This document shows, in pieces, positions 44,081 to 52,792 of a stretch of DNA of 64,000 bases. Where the stretch lies: assembly GCA_002287215.1 (NCBI GenBank), contig LMVO01000047.1, positions 1-64,000 of the forward strand, read 5' to 3'. The DNA comes from Methanocorpusculum parvum. Lineage in GTDB: Archaea; Halobacteriota; Methanomicrobia; Methanomicrobiales; Methanocorpusculaceae. The translations under genes were made by a program, and so were the position numbers. The notes below the pieces were generated by a model. It was not told the origin of the DNA. It did not search any database and was given only the letters and a program-made list of their open reading frames with translations. Numbering within the stretch: position 1 is the stretch's first letter; the number at the start of each line of letters is the position of its first letter.

Positions 44081-44869
44081 TTATTTGCCGAGACTGAGGA
44101 AGAGATCCTCTTCGGCGGAGATCGTTTCGATTTTACAATTTTCGCATCTGACATACGGGTATCCGCGTACAAGCACAACCGGGACCCCTTCTGAAGACTC
44201 GCCCATAAGAAGTTCGGCGGTCGAAGCAAGAGAGTCGGCTATCGCCCTCCGGGTGACCTGCAGTTTGTTTCCATACAGGTCTGGTTTACCCCGTTCGTCG
44301 GTGATCGGCAGGATCCCCGAACAGCCGATAGCGACTCCCGACACCCCAAGACGCATCGAATGGGTCCGGGAGTCGATGATGATGACGGCGGCATCCTTTC
44401 CGGTGCGCTCCATTATTCCTTTTCTCAGCCGTCCGGCACTGGCTTCCGGATCGGCCGGCAGACGGGTGACCCACCCGTTTGGCGCGTTCGACTCGTCCAC
44501 GCCGGCATTTGGGAGGATCAGATTCCATTTTCCGGCAAGCAGATATCCCGGAATGCCGCCGACGATCGTATCGCTCTCCATCAAAACGACCTCGGCAACC
44601 CGGGGGTCGAGATGATACTTGTCTGAAAGTCTGTATGCCTCGGCGGACGGGGTGATGTCATCGAGCCTGACATTCCGACCTTCGGTCGTGGAAAGCGGCG
44701 ACTCGGCAAACAAAAGGATGTCGCCGTCTTCTATCGTCTTTGCCTCGGTGTTTTTGAGGGCGGAGATGACCCGGTCAAGTATATCGTCACCGGATACAAG
44801 CAGCCCGGTGGAGATTCCGTATACAGAGAAGAAACCCGACATGTGGGGAAACATATGCTCTGCACTCAT
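44081..44869 (-). CDS. CofE-like paralogue (coenzyme F420-0 ligase family)
   Basis: A 262-aa protein with the CofE fold: EDGDILLFAESPLSTTEG, an equivalent of the active-site GVDxSN motif (GVDESNAPNG) and VIIIDSRTHSMRLGVSGVAIG in place of the family DTCGRAFRRGQCGNAIG. The changed Arg/Gly-rich loop and a C-terminal cysteine pair (CENCKIE) separate it from true CofE at 46150. Such paralogues recur in methanogens; substrate unknown. Last gene of the cofE-tmk run. Confidence 0.8.
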   Translation of the reverse strand: MSAEHMFPHMSGFFSVYGISTGLLVSGDDILDRVISALKNTEAKTIEDGDILLFAESPLSTTEGRNVRLDDITPSAEAYRLSDKYHLDPRVAEVVLMESDTIVGGIPGYLLAGKWNLILPNAGVDESNAPNGWVTRLPADPEASAGRLRKGIMERTGKDAAVIIIDSRTHSMRLGVSGVAIGCSGILPITDERGKPDLYGNKLQVTRRAIADSLASTAELLMGESSEGVPVVLVRGYPYVRCENCKIETISAEEDLFLSLGK

Positions 44870-44893
44870 ATCAGCTTTCGGATTAAAAAAAGA

Positions 44894-45490
44894 TCAGACG
44901 GACATCCGGTCCCGGATGCTCTTTTCGACGAAGTCGAGGATCGTTGCCGGATCCTGCTCTGCGTCGATAAGAAGAAATCGGCCCGGATCCTCGGCTGCCC
45001 GTTCAAGATACCGTTTCTGAACTTCTTCGAGAAATGCAGGATCCTCGAAGTGTTCCTTACCAGGTCTGCCGGCAAGACGCTGCATCGCGGTCTTGGGCGC
45101 TATCAAAAGAAGGATCGTCAGGTCGGGACGGACCGACCATCCTGCATGCACTGCGGTAAGCCATGCTTTCGGATCGGGAATGATGCCGGCAAGAGATACC
45201 TGCTGGTAAGCGAATCGGCTGTCGGAATACCGGTCTGAGATAACCAGTTTTTTTGCTTCGAGTGCCGGAAGCACGGTCTGGGTCAGATGAGCGGCATGAT
45301 CCGCGACAAACAGTGTCGCCTCGGCGAACGGATCGCGGTTTGCCCCGATCTCCCGGCGAACCGCCTTGTTTACCAGAGAACTTCCAGGCTCCTTGGTAAA
45401 CACCGGTGCGAGATCCGCAAGACGGGAAACGAGACCTTCATAAAGCGTGGACTTTCCGGCTCCGTCGATCCCTTCGAGCGTGATCAGCAA
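44894..45490 (-). CDS. tmk: Thymidylate kinase
   Basis: Phosphorylates dTMP. The 198-aa P-loop kinase has LEGIDGAGKSTLYEGL at the N-terminus, the DRY motif region SDRYSDSRFAYQ and a LID with GRPGKEHFED. Start overlaps the stop of the HisA-like gene by 7 bases. Confidence 0.94.
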   Translation of the reverse strand: MLITLEGIDGAGKSTLYEGLVSRLADLAPVFTKEPGSSLVNKAVRREIGANRDPFAEATLFVADHAAHLTQTVLPALEAKKLVISDRYSDSRFAYQQVSLAGIIPDPKAWLTAVHAGWSVRPDLTILLLIAPKTAMQRLAGRPGKEHFEDPAFLEEVQKRYLERAAEDPGRFLLIDAEQDPATILDFVEKSIRDRMSV

Positions 45491-46149
45491 AATGTTCCCT
45501 CCCGGATGATCTCGAGTGGGATCTTTCCTTTGTGCACGGCGGTCGAGATGATCACGCCGTCATATCCCGCATCGCTGAGGATGCGAAGATCGTCTTGAGA
45601 GTTCACGCCGCCGCCGTAGATCAGAGGTTTTTTCGTTGCGTCTCGGATCCGCTTTGCAAACACGGGATCGATCCCGGATCCGGTACCGACCGAGGAGATG
45701 TTTAAGAGGATGATTCCGTCAAAGGCGTATTTTTCCGCATCGCGGATCACCTCGACCGGGTCAAGGCCGGAAGGGATGACCTTGCCGTCTTTTACATCGA
45801 CGCTGAGATACCCGCCGGCAAACTCCTCTAAGGGGGCATCGGCCGTTTCCGTCCCGACGATGTTGGCAACGCCCGGGAGATACTCCTCAGGGATACTGCA
45901 CCCACGGTCGACCCAGAGCTTCTCCGGAATCAAGGCAAGCCTCAGGATCGTCTCGGTGTGATCGCCGCACAGTTCGATCCGGTCAAGATCCGCCACGTAT
46001 GCGTACTTCGGCTTCATCACCGAAAGATACGACAGAGGCTCGGCCGAAGGGGAAAGCCCCCAGGTCAGGGGGAGGTACTGATCCCGGTTGCCGCTTTTCC
46101 CGTGGACGACATACCCGTCCATCAGGTCCATTGCAAGAATCACGTCCAT
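45484..46149 (-). CDS. HisA-related TIM-barrel protein (COG1411-type)
   Basis: The 221-aa half-barrel repeat protein resembles ProFAR isomerase: VILAMDLMDGYVVHGKSG at the N-terminus, YVADLDRIE, YLSVDVKDG, ILLNISSVGTGSG and IYGGGVNSQDDL phosphate loops. It diverges from true HisA and matches the archaeal HisA-like family sometimes linked to C1 or cofactor genes. Between cofE and tmk, all abutting. Role in cofactor synthesis is only suggested by context. Confidence 0.8.
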   Translation of the reverse strand: MDVILAMDLMDGYVVHGKSGNRDQYLPLTWGLSPSAEPLSYLSVMKPKYAYVADLDRIELCGDHTETILRLALIPEKLWVDRGCSIPEEYLPGVANIVGTETADAPLEEFAGGYLSVDVKDGKVIPSGLDPVEVIRDAEKYAFDGIILLNISSVGTGSGIDPVFAKRIRDATKKPLIYGGGVNSQDDLRILSDAGYDGVIISTAVHKGKIPLEIIREGTFC

Positions 46150-46893
46150 TTATCGTTTCATTGCCTTTCTGATCAGGTCTTCTTCTTTGGTGAAGAAGAG
46201 CGAGTCGTGCCCTTTCCAGGTGCCGCAGCCGGAGAACTTCACTGCAGGGATCCCGTTGTCGCTTTCTCCCATGATGAAGTTGGAGAAGGCCGCGATCTCA
46301 TCGACGACTGCCTCTTCGGTGATCTCAAGTTCAAGACCGAAGAGGTCATGGTCGCCCCGGAAATCCCGTATCGCCGTCATACCTGCCCAGCCGATCGCGT
46401 TTCCGCACTGACCGCGGCGGAACGCTCTTCCGCAGGTGTCGGTTACGATCACGCCGACATCTTTGCCGGTGATCTTTTTGATGGCTGCGCGTATTTCCCG
46501 ACATTCGGCTGACGGATCTTTTGGGAGGATGATGATATTTTCTCCCTCGATATTGCTGTTATCCACGCCTGCGCGCACACCCACATGACCGCAGGGGACT
46601 TCGGAGAGGATGAACGGATACTCCTGGATGATCTCGGTGGACGAATCCAGGATCGCCTGAATGAACCGCGGATCCTCTTTTGTGAGGCCGGAGATACGGA
46701 ATGCATCAGGAGAAGGCGTGATATCCGCGAGGGCGCGGGTATAGCCCTTTGCCTTCGAAACGATCGTTGATGCGATACAGAGGATATCCCCGTCTTCAAA
46801 GGTGGTATTTCTGCAGATAATTGCCGGAAGATCGTCGCCTTTCTGAATGAGCGGGATCCCGGAAATTCCCGTTACATGAACTGACATAGACAC
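46150..46893 (-). CDS. cofE: Coenzyme F420-0:L-glutamate ligase
   Basis: CofE adds glutamates to F420-0 with GTP. The 247-aa protein has all family motifs: FEDGDILCIASTIVSKAKG, RAGVDNSNIEGEN, VIVTDTCGRAFRRGQCGNA-type loop, IGWAGM and GESDNGIPAV. First gene of a four-gene minus-strand run. cofC lies at 27918. Confidence 0.95.
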   Translation of the reverse strand: MSMSVHVTGISGIPLIQKGDDLPAIICRNTTFEDGDILCIASTIVSKAKGYTRALADITPSPDAFRISGLTKEDPRFIQAILDSSTEIIQEYPFILSEVPCGHVGVRAGVDNSNIEGENIIILPKDPSAECREIRAAIKKITGKDVGVIVTDTCGRAFRRGQCGNAIGWAGMTAIRDFRGDHDLFGLELEITEEAVVDEIAAFSNFIMGESDNGIPAVKFSGCGTWKGHDSLFFTKEEDLIRKAMKR

Positions 46894-46979
46894 TTCATAT
46901 TTACCTGCCGGCTAATAAAAGCAAGGGTTTAGATGCCGGGGGAATCTTTTTCACTCCCTGCGCCAATCATTTGATATCT

Positions 46980-47255
46980 ATGAGTACCTACCGGGTGATC
47001 CGCTGTCCTGGCTGTCATCAGTTTACCTATACCGACTACTATGGAAAGTGGAAGCTCTGCCCTGTCTGCGGTGAGGTGATATCGGTCCAGAACGTGCCGG
47101 TGTATCTGGAAGTGGACGATTTCTCCGAGGCTGAAGTGCTCATAAAAGAGGTGAAACGGTATCTCTCTCATACCGGACGGCTGGACCTGACAAAGGAAGA
47201 AGTCGACCTGATCCGGGAGAAGTATATGGAGTGGCTCAACGGTCCGGCGGCATAA
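46980..47255 (+). CDS. DUF1922-like zinc-ribbon protein, copy 2
   Basis: A 91-aa protein: YRVIRCPGCHQFTYTDYYG and KLCPVCGE (two Cys pairs), a strand with VPVYLEVDDFSEAEVL and a helical tail. It parallels the protein at 26323-26571 in order of features. A TTG at 46971 is in frame; ATG 46980 is preferred. Function unknown. Confidence 0.8.
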   Translation: MSTYRVIRCPGCHQFTYTDYYGKWKLCPVCGEVISVQNVPVYLEVDDFSEAEVLIKEVKRYLSHTGRLDLTKEEVDLIREKYMEWLNGPAA

Positions 47256-47264
47256 GGCCGCGGA

Positions 47265-47417
47265 TCACCAGAGTTTTCCGCAGTGGGGGCAGAGGATCGC
47301 AAGCCGCCTGCCGCACCGCGGACAGTAGAGTTTACCCCGCGTGTCCTGAGTCAGTTCGGTGCCGCACTCCCGACAAAATATCTCGCGTTTGAAGCCGCAT
47401 GTGTGCTGAACTACCAT
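47265..47417 (-). CDS. Small multi-zinc-ribbon protein (50 aa)
   Basis: A 50-codon frame MVVQHTCGFKRE... with cysteine groups TCG, FCRECG, LYCPRCG and ILCPHCG. Seven cysteines in 50 residues spaced as treble ribbon knuckles is unlikely by chance. It is convergent with the DUF1922-like gene, 9 bases away. A possible TATA element (CTATATGA, minus strand) lies about 25-30 bases before the ATG. Function unknown; nucleic acid or protein binding is possible. Confidence 0.75.
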   Translation of the reverse strand: MVVQHTCGFKREIFCRECGTELTQDTRGKLYCPRCGRRLAILCPHCGKLW

Positions 47418-47494
47418 AGAATACTATTGTCCATTCATATAGATTAATGCGAAGGTTATTTTTCTCCTCCTGTCAATATGTTACAGTCAAAATC

Positions 47495-47578
47495 GCGAGG
47501 GTTGCCAAGCCAGGTTAACGGCGCAGGGTTTAGGACCCTGTCTCTAGGAGTTCAAGGGTTCGAATCCCTTCCCTCGCA
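47495..47578 (+). tRNA. tRNA-Leu (TAG)
   Basis: An 84-base class II tRNA: acceptor GCGAGGG/CCCTCGC, anticodon stem CAGGG/CCCTG, loop TTTAGGA (anticodon TAG at 47531-47533), a variable arm CTCTAGGAG, and T-arm GGG-TTCGAAT-CCC. Discriminator A. It reads CUN leucine codons such as CTA. CCA not encoded. No gene is seen in the 239 bases that follow. Confidence 0.94.
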
Positions 47579-47817
47579 TTCCTTTTTCTAAGAGTGTTGT
47601 ATTCCATCGATTCCGACCGTTACCCCCGTCATCCTGAATAATTTTATTCAGAACATGCCGGCAGCAGTTCGTTCCACGCATGAGTTTCAGAGGGTTTCGC
47701 TTCCGATACGCATCTCTGAAAGAACAAATGAGATGACCAGATACACGATACGGCGCGGTCCGAATCTTTCACATCAGGATACGTTTTTTTGCCTCCAAAA
47801 CGCATATCATAGGTACT

Positions 47818-48702
47818 ATGAAAACCTTGCAGGAGTATCTTTCCGCCTCACATGCCCCTGAGGATCTGGGAAAAATAATCATGCTGATCGCGGATCAGGC
47901 AGGACCGATCCGTTCCGCGTTTATCAGCAACCAGAATTATGCGGGCTCCACGAACTCTTCCGGCGAGGATCAGGCTGAGATGGATACCTGGGCCGATGCC
48001 CGGATCACGTCTGTTCTGCAGAAGAGCGGGCTTGTACGTGCCGTTGCTTCCGAAGAACAGGAGGATATCGTGCAGATGTCTTCTTCTGCGAAGTACTCCA
48101 TCGTGATGGACCCCCTCGACGGCTCTTCACTTATCAAGGTAAACCTCAGCGTCGGGACGATCGTCGGGATCTATGAAGGCGACGTTCTTCAGGCGGGAAA
48201 TCAGCTTCGCGCCGCATTCTATATGCTCTACGGCCCGATGACCACCTTGACCATCTCGCTTGGAAACGGCGTCTCGATCTTCGCGCTCAACGCGGAAGGG
48301 ACCTACATTCTCCTAAAAGAGAATGTAAAAATCCCGGAAGGCACGCTCTGCGGGAGCGGCGGTCTGCGGCCCGAATGGACCGAGAAACACATCCGGTACA
48401 TGAATGAGATCGAGTGCGAAGGCGGAAAGAACCGGTACTCCGGCTCTTTCGTGGCCGACTTCCACCAGATCCTGGAGTACGGCGGCGTGTATGCCTATCC
48501 GGCGACAAAGAAGTCCGCCTCCGGGAAACTGCGGCTGGTCTTCGAGATCAACCCGATCGGCTTCCTCGCGGATCAGGCAGGAGGAGCGGTCTCGAACGGC
48601 GAGTGTTCTACTCTGGACATCGTGCCGACAAAGGTCCATCAGAGAACTCCCGTCTATGTCGGCAGCAAAGGAATGATCGCAAAGATCGAGGCGATCCGCT
48701 GA
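47818..48702 (+). CDS. fbp: Class I fructose-1,6-bisphosphatase
   Basis: Gluconeogenic hydrolysis of fructose bisphosphate. The 294-aa enzyme is of the bacterial/eukaryotic class I: VASEEQED (family A-S-E-E), MDPLDGSSLIKVN metal site (about 98-110), NRYSGSFVADFHQIL and KLRLVFEINPIGFLADQAGG. Class I is unusual in methanogens, which mostly use other classes. ATG has no ribosome site. It is followed after 2 bases by the class V-like gene. Confidence 0.93.
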   Translation: MKTLQEYLSASHAPEDLGKIIMLIADQAGPIRSAFISNQNYAGSTNSSGEDQAEMDTWADARITSVLQKSGLVRAVASEEQEDIVQMSSSAKYSIVMDPLDGSSLIKVNLSVGTIVGIYEGDVLQAGNQLRAAFYMLYGPMTTLTISLGNGVSIFALNAEGTYILLKENVKIPEGTLCGSGGLRPEWTEKHIRYMNEIECEGGKNRYSGSFVADFHQILEYGGVYAYPATKKSASGKLRLVFEINPIGFLADQAGGAVSNGECSTLDIVPTKVHQRTPVYVGSKGMIAKIEAIR

Positions 48703-48704
48703 GC

Positions 48705-49364
48705 ATGAAAACAGCGGTCTCGGTCTTTGCAAAACCGGTCGGCGGGGTATGCGGGACGACCCGGGTCTTTCCCGACATCCTCCAGACCGCGGCAAAGATG
48801 CTCAAAAAGGCGGAAGGCGGCATTTTGACCGACTCGTTCGTGACGCACACGGCCGACCGTCTGGTCCTGATCGCGGTCCATGATCCGGATGTCCAGCCGG
48901 ACACGCTTATTGCCGCGGTCTTCTCCGCGGCCGAGGAGATCGCAGAAAAACGTCATCTGTTCTGCGGTCCTGATCCGGTCTCGGTCTGCCGGATGATAAT
49001 AGAGGAGCGGGATAACGAGCCGCTTCTTCTGTTCCTCTCCGGGTCGGAGATGATGCCTTGGGGAGAAGTGATGATCCCGAATCAGCATACTCTCGCGGAC
49101 GGCGTTTTGTTTCTTACACGTGCCGGGGGTGAGTTCCCGTCCACGGCCGAGTTTTGTGAACGGTTCGCACACCGCGGTCTGAATCAGCAGGGGATATGCC
49201 CAGTCAGTCTCTGTGATTCGTCGAATGTTCGAACAACGGTCATCCCGGTGGTCGGACTCGGCTTTTCGCTCGCGAATGGCAGGCTTACCGGACCGGTGGA
49301 CCTTTTCGACACGCCGCTTTTTGACGCTCCCAGATTTTGGGCATCGGACCGGCGCTCAGAATGA
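48705..49364 (+). CDS. Shortened, probably inactive class V FBPase/aldolase relative
   Basis: The 219-aa protein aligns by eye to both ends of archaeal FBP aldolase/phosphatase (about 360-380 aa). The N-terminus MKTAVSVFAKPVGG and the C-terminal GLGFSLANGRLTGPVDLF segment are close. The metal-binding GHH-x-V-H-P reads GTTRVFP, the G-D-D motif reads ADR, and the central region bearing the Schiff-base Lys and Tyr is missing. It is probably catalytically dead and could regulate or be a decaying relic. Coupled to the class I gene. Confidence 0.75.
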   Translation: MKTAVSVFAKPVGGVCGTTRVFPDILQTAAKMLKKAEGGILTDSFVTHTADRLVLIAVHDPDVQPDTLIAAVFSAAEEIAEKRHLFCGPDPVSVCRMIIEERDNEPLLLFLSGSEMMPWGEVMIPNQHTLADGVLFLTRAGGEFPSTAEFCERFAHRGLNQQGICPVSLCDSSNVRTTVIPVVGLGFSLANGRLTGPVDLFDTPLFDAPRFWASDRRSE

Positions 49365-49446
49365 TCTGATGAGAAAAATCAACTATAATTCAGCTTGAAT
49401 TTCCACATAACTCCTAATATTCATCTTTTTTTGCGCAGATACGAAT

Positions 49447-49457
49447 CTATATATACT
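49447..49457 (+). promoter_or_regulatory. TATA-like box of the second hcp gene
   Basis: CTATATATACT lies about 61 bases before the ATG at 49518. The predicted leader contains a TCTCG/CGAGA hairpin and a purine-rich AAGGAAGG ribosome site. Confidence 0.45.
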
Positions 49458-49517
49458 CAAAGATACATCTATCAATTATCTCTCGGCTTTCCCCCGCGAG
49501 ACAAGGAAGGCTTGAAA

Positions 49518-51134
49518 ATGTTTTGTCAGCAGTGCGAAGAAACCGCCAGAAACCTCGGCTGTACGGCCGGCGGCGTCTGCGGTAAAAGTAATGATACGGC
49601 ATGCTATCAGGATGCCGTGAACTTTGTTCTCTCCGGGATCGCGTATCGAAGGATCCATCAGCCGAAGGGAGCAAAAATTCCGGCAAACACCTCAGCCCAG
49701 GATACATTTGTGGTTGAAGCATTGTTTGCTACCTTAACGAACGTCAACTTTGATGAATCACGGTTCGACGCATATCTGAAAAAGGCAATCGCGTATCGTG
49801 ACGCCTACCCGCAGATCCCGGGAGAGCCCAAAGCGTGTTCATGGGTGCCCAAATCCCGTGAGGATATCATCATCCTTGACGGCGGGATCGGACTTCTTTC
49901 GATCGAGGATCCAAATGAACGCTCGCTCTTTTCACTGCTTCTGTTTGCACTGAAGGGGATGTGCGCGTATTATTCTCATGCCGAGGTGCTAGGAAAAACG
50001 GATCCGGCAATCGTGAACTTCATCTATAAGGGTCTGGCTTCGCGTTTTGAGAAGCACTCGTTTGGAGAACGCGCGGCTCTCGTCATGGAATCCGGGAAAG
50101 TCGGCGCCCAGGTACTCGCACTTCTTGATTCGGCAAACAAACGCTACGGAGTAACAGAGATCACGAACGTGAACTGCGGTGTTGGGAAAAATCCCGGCAT
50201 CCTCGTGACGGGGCATGATCTCAAGGATCTGTATATGCTGCTTCGGCAGACGGAAGGAAAAGGAGTTGATGTCTATACACACGGCGAGATGCTTATCGCC
50301 CACGCCCATCCGTGTTTCAAGAAGTTCCCTCATCTGATCGGGAACTACGGGACGTCCTGGGCGAACCAGAAGGCAGAGTTCCCGTCATTTAACGGCCCGA
50401 TCCTGTTTACGACGAACTGTCTGGTGCCGCCGCCGGACACGTATAAAGGCCGGATCTATACGACCGGGTCTGTTGGTTTTCCAAACGCGGTCCATATCCC
50501 GGAGAAACCGGACGGATCGAAGGATTTCTCTTCGATCATTGCCTGTGCGAAGAAGTGTGATCCGCCAAAGGATCTGGAGTGCGGTGATCTCGTAACCGGC
50601 GCAGGTCATGACGCGGTACTTGCTCTTGCCCCGAAAGTTCTTGATCTGGTGAAGCGGGGGAAGATCAAGCACTTCGTGGTGATGGCGGGATGCGACGGCC
50701 GGCACAAGGAGCGGGCATATTACACGGAGTTTGCGAAGGCTTTGCCGAAGGATGTGATCATTCTTACGGCAGGGTGCGCGAAGTACCGGTATAACCGTCT
50801 TGGTCTCGGCGATATCGAGGGGATCCCCCGGGTGCTAGATGCCGGACAGTGTAATGATTCGTATTCGCTCGTGGTGATCGCTCAGGAGCTGGCGAAGGCT
50901 TTGGGTGTCGAAGTGGGTGAGCTGCCGCTTTCGTTCAATATCGCGTGGTATGAGCAGAAGGCGATCCTGGTGTTTTTGGTACTGCTGGCTCTGGGCATCA
51001 AGAACATTATGATCGGACCGAATCTGCCGGCATGTTTGTCGCCTGATGTGCTGAACATGCTCGTGAAGGAGTTTGGCGTGCAGCCGAACACGACGGTGCC
51101 GGAGGATATGAAAAAGCTCGGGATCACGCGCTGA
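49518..51134 (+). CDS. hcp: Hybrid cluster protein (hydroxylamine reductase), copy 2
   Basis: A 538-aa Hcp with N-terminal C-x2-C-x8-C-x5-C, the spacing of well-studied anaerobe enzymes. Hybrid-cluster ligands are all in place (GHDLKDL, THGEMLIAH, TTNCLV, MAGCDGRH, TAGCAKYRY, DAGQCNDS). ATG 49518 with AAGGAAGG upstream is the start; the open frame further upstream contains the promoter. No ferredoxin gene follows, unlike copy 1. Confidence 0.95.
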   Translation: MFCQQCEETARNLGCTAGGVCGKSNDTACYQDAVNFVLSGIAYRRIHQPKGAKIPANTSAQDTFVVEALFATLTNVNFDESRFDAYLKKAIAYRDAYPQIPGEPKACSWVPKSREDIIILDGGIGLLSIEDPNERSLFSLLLFALKGMCAYYSHAEVLGKTDPAIVNFIYKGLASRFEKHSFGERAALVMESGKVGAQVLALLDSANKRYGVTEITNVNCGVGKNPGILVTGHDLKDLYMLLRQTEGKGVDVYTHGEMLIAHAHPCFKKFPHLIGNYGTSWANQKAEFPSFNGPILFTTNCLVPPPDTYKGRIYTTGSVGFPNAVHIPEKPDGSKDFSSIIACAKKCDPPKDLECGDLVTGAGHDAVLALAPKVLDLVKRGKIKHFVVMAGCDGRHKERAYYTEFAKALPKDVIILTAGCAKYRYNRLGLGDIEGIPRVLDAGQCNDSYSLVVIAQELAKALGVEVGELPLSFNIAWYEQKAILVFLVLLALGIKNIMIGPNLPACLSPDVLNMLVKEFGVQPNTTVPEDMKKLGITR

Positions 51135-51142
51135 AAAAAAAC

Positions 51143-51181
51143 AGAGCGAAGGGAAACTCAGCTCTCCCCCCGCATTTTTTT
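51143..51181 (+). terminator. Possible terminator after hcp copy 2
   Basis: AGAGC and GCTCT form a short stem, followed by C-rich sequence and seven T. It lies 9 bases after the stop and before the end of the convergent leuB gene. Confidence 0.35.
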
Positions 51182-51191
51182 CTTTTCCGAA

Positions 51192-52316
51192 TTATCCTCT
51201 CAGAATATCCTTCGCGATCCAGTCGCCGATATCCGACGTATGCATTGATCCGCCCATATCTTTTGTGACCGCCTTTGCAAGGATCGAATGCTCGATCGAG
51301 CTGACCACGGCCGATGCCGCAGCGTGTTCCCCAAGCGAATCCAGCAGAAGTGAGCCGGACCAGATCGTTGCAAGCGGATTTGCCACATTCTTTCCTTTAT
51401 ACTTCGGTGCAGATCCGTGGATGGGTTCGAACATTGACGTCCCCTTCGGGTTGATGTTTCCCCCCGGAGCAAGACCGAGGCCTCCCTGGATCATCGCACC
51501 GAGATCGGTGATGATGTCCCCAAACATGTTTGGGGTGACGACGACATCGAACCATTCCGGATTTTTCACAAACCACATCGTGACCGCGTCAACGAAGTTG
51601 TATTCGGTTGTCACGTTCGGGTAGCCCTTCTTCGTCTCCTCGAACACTTCACGCCAGAGTCCGTAGACGTCCGTTAACACGTTCGCCTTATCGACAGACG
51701 TCAGTTTCTTTTCCCGCTTTTGCGCAAGATCGAATGCATACTCCATCACGCGCTTCGAACCCTCTCGGCTGACAACGCCGATCTGGTACGCAAGTTCATC
51801 CGAATCGGTCTCCACATCGATCCCGAACTTCACCGAGTAAAGATCGCGGATGACTTCCAGATGATCCCGCTGTTTTCCTGCCTTTGCACGTGAACCGATA
51901 CCCACATAAAAGTCCTCGGTGTTTTCCCGGACAACGACAAAGTCGATGTCCTCGGGCTTCTTATTTGCGAGGGGGGTCTCGACTCCCTTCAGGAGTTTAA
52001 TTGGGCGAAGATTCACATACTGATCGAAGTAAAATCTGATCGCAAGCAGGATGCCTTTCTCCAGGATTCCCGGTTTGACCCGGTCATCACCGATAGCGCC
52101 GAAGTAGATCGCCGGGAATTTTCCAAGCTCTTTTAACTCATCCTCCGAGATCAGCTCTCCTGTCTGCAGATACTTTTCAGCTCCCGTATCGAAATCGGTC
52201 CAGTTGATATCGAACCCGAACTTCTCACCGGCAGCATCCAGTACTTTTCTTCCTTCGGCAATGATCTCAGGACCAATACCGTCACCCGGCATACATGCCG
52301 CATTATATGTTGTCAT
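51192..52316 (-). CDS. leuB: 3-Isopropylmalate (or 3-methylmalate) dehydrogenase
   Basis: A 374-aa beta-decarboxylating dehydrogenase: [25 protein letters not shown] substrate loop, [36 protein letters not shown] and [18 protein letters not shown]. Oxidises 3-isopropylmalate; in methanogens the same type also handles 3-methylmalate in the citramalate route to isoleucine. Start overlaps the leuD stop by 4 bases. Last gene of the cluster. Confidence 0.92.
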   Translation of the reverse strand: MTTYNAACMPGDGIGPEIIAEGRKVLDAAGEKFGFDINWTDFDTGAEKYLQTGELISEDELKELGKFPAIYFGAIGDDRVKPGILEKGILLAIRFYFDQYVNLRPIKLLKGVETPLANKKPEDIDFVVVRENTEDFYVGIGSRAKAGKQRDHLEVIRDLYSVKFGIDVETDSDELAYQIGVVSREGSKRVMEYAFDLAQKREKKLTSVDKANVLTDVYGLWREVFEETKKGYPNVTTEYNFVDAVTMWFVKNPEWFDVVVTPNMFGDIITDLGAMIQGGLGLAPGGNINPKGTSMFEPIHGSAPKYKGKNVANPLATIWSGSLLLDSLGEHAAASAVVSSIEHSILAKAVTKDMGGSMHTSDIGDWIAKDILRG

Positions 52317-52789
52317 TTATTTCCTCGCATTTTTGCGTATTCAACAAGGCCGCCGGCCTCAACTATTCTCATCATAAACACCGGGATCGGTTCAAGCGGA
52401 TACGTCTTTTTGTCCGCTTCGATGTATGCCTCCTTGAGGTTCACGAAAACCTCGGCTCCGTCGGCAATTTTGTCCGTATCCGGACAAACGAGCGGTAAAA
52501 CACCGGTGTTTATCGCATTCCGGTAAAAGATCCTGGCAAACGATTTTGCAACGACAAATTCGATGCCGGCTCCTTTCAGTGCGAGAGGGGCATGCTCGCG
52601 CGATGACCCGCAGCCGAAATTCCTGCCGGCAACGATCACATCGCCGTCCTTTGCCTCCTTGGAGAATTCTCTGCGCGTGCCTTCGAAAGCATGCGATGCA
52701 AGCTCTTTTGGATCGTAGATCGTCAGGAACCGGCCCGGGATTATCGCGTCGGTGTCGATGTCGTTACCGAATTTCCATGCTCTTCCCAT
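52313..52789 (-). CDS. leuD: Isopropylmalate isomerase small subunit
   Basis: A 158-aa swivelling domain with [23 protein letters not shown] and [16 protein letters not shown]. Pairs with the large subunit encoded 3 bases upstream to isomerise 2- to 3-isopropylmalate and probably citramalate. Start is the internal ATG giving [10 protein letters not shown]. Confidence 0.95.
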   Translation of the reverse strand: MGRAWKFGNDIDTDAIIPGRFLTIYDPKELASHAFEGTRREFSKEAKDGDVIVAGRNFGCGSSREHAPLALKGAGIEFVVAKSFARIFYRNAINTGVLPLVCPDTDKIADGAEVFVNLKEAYIEADKKTYPLEPIPVFMMRIVEAGGLVEYAKMRGNK

Positions 52790-52792
52790 GAT

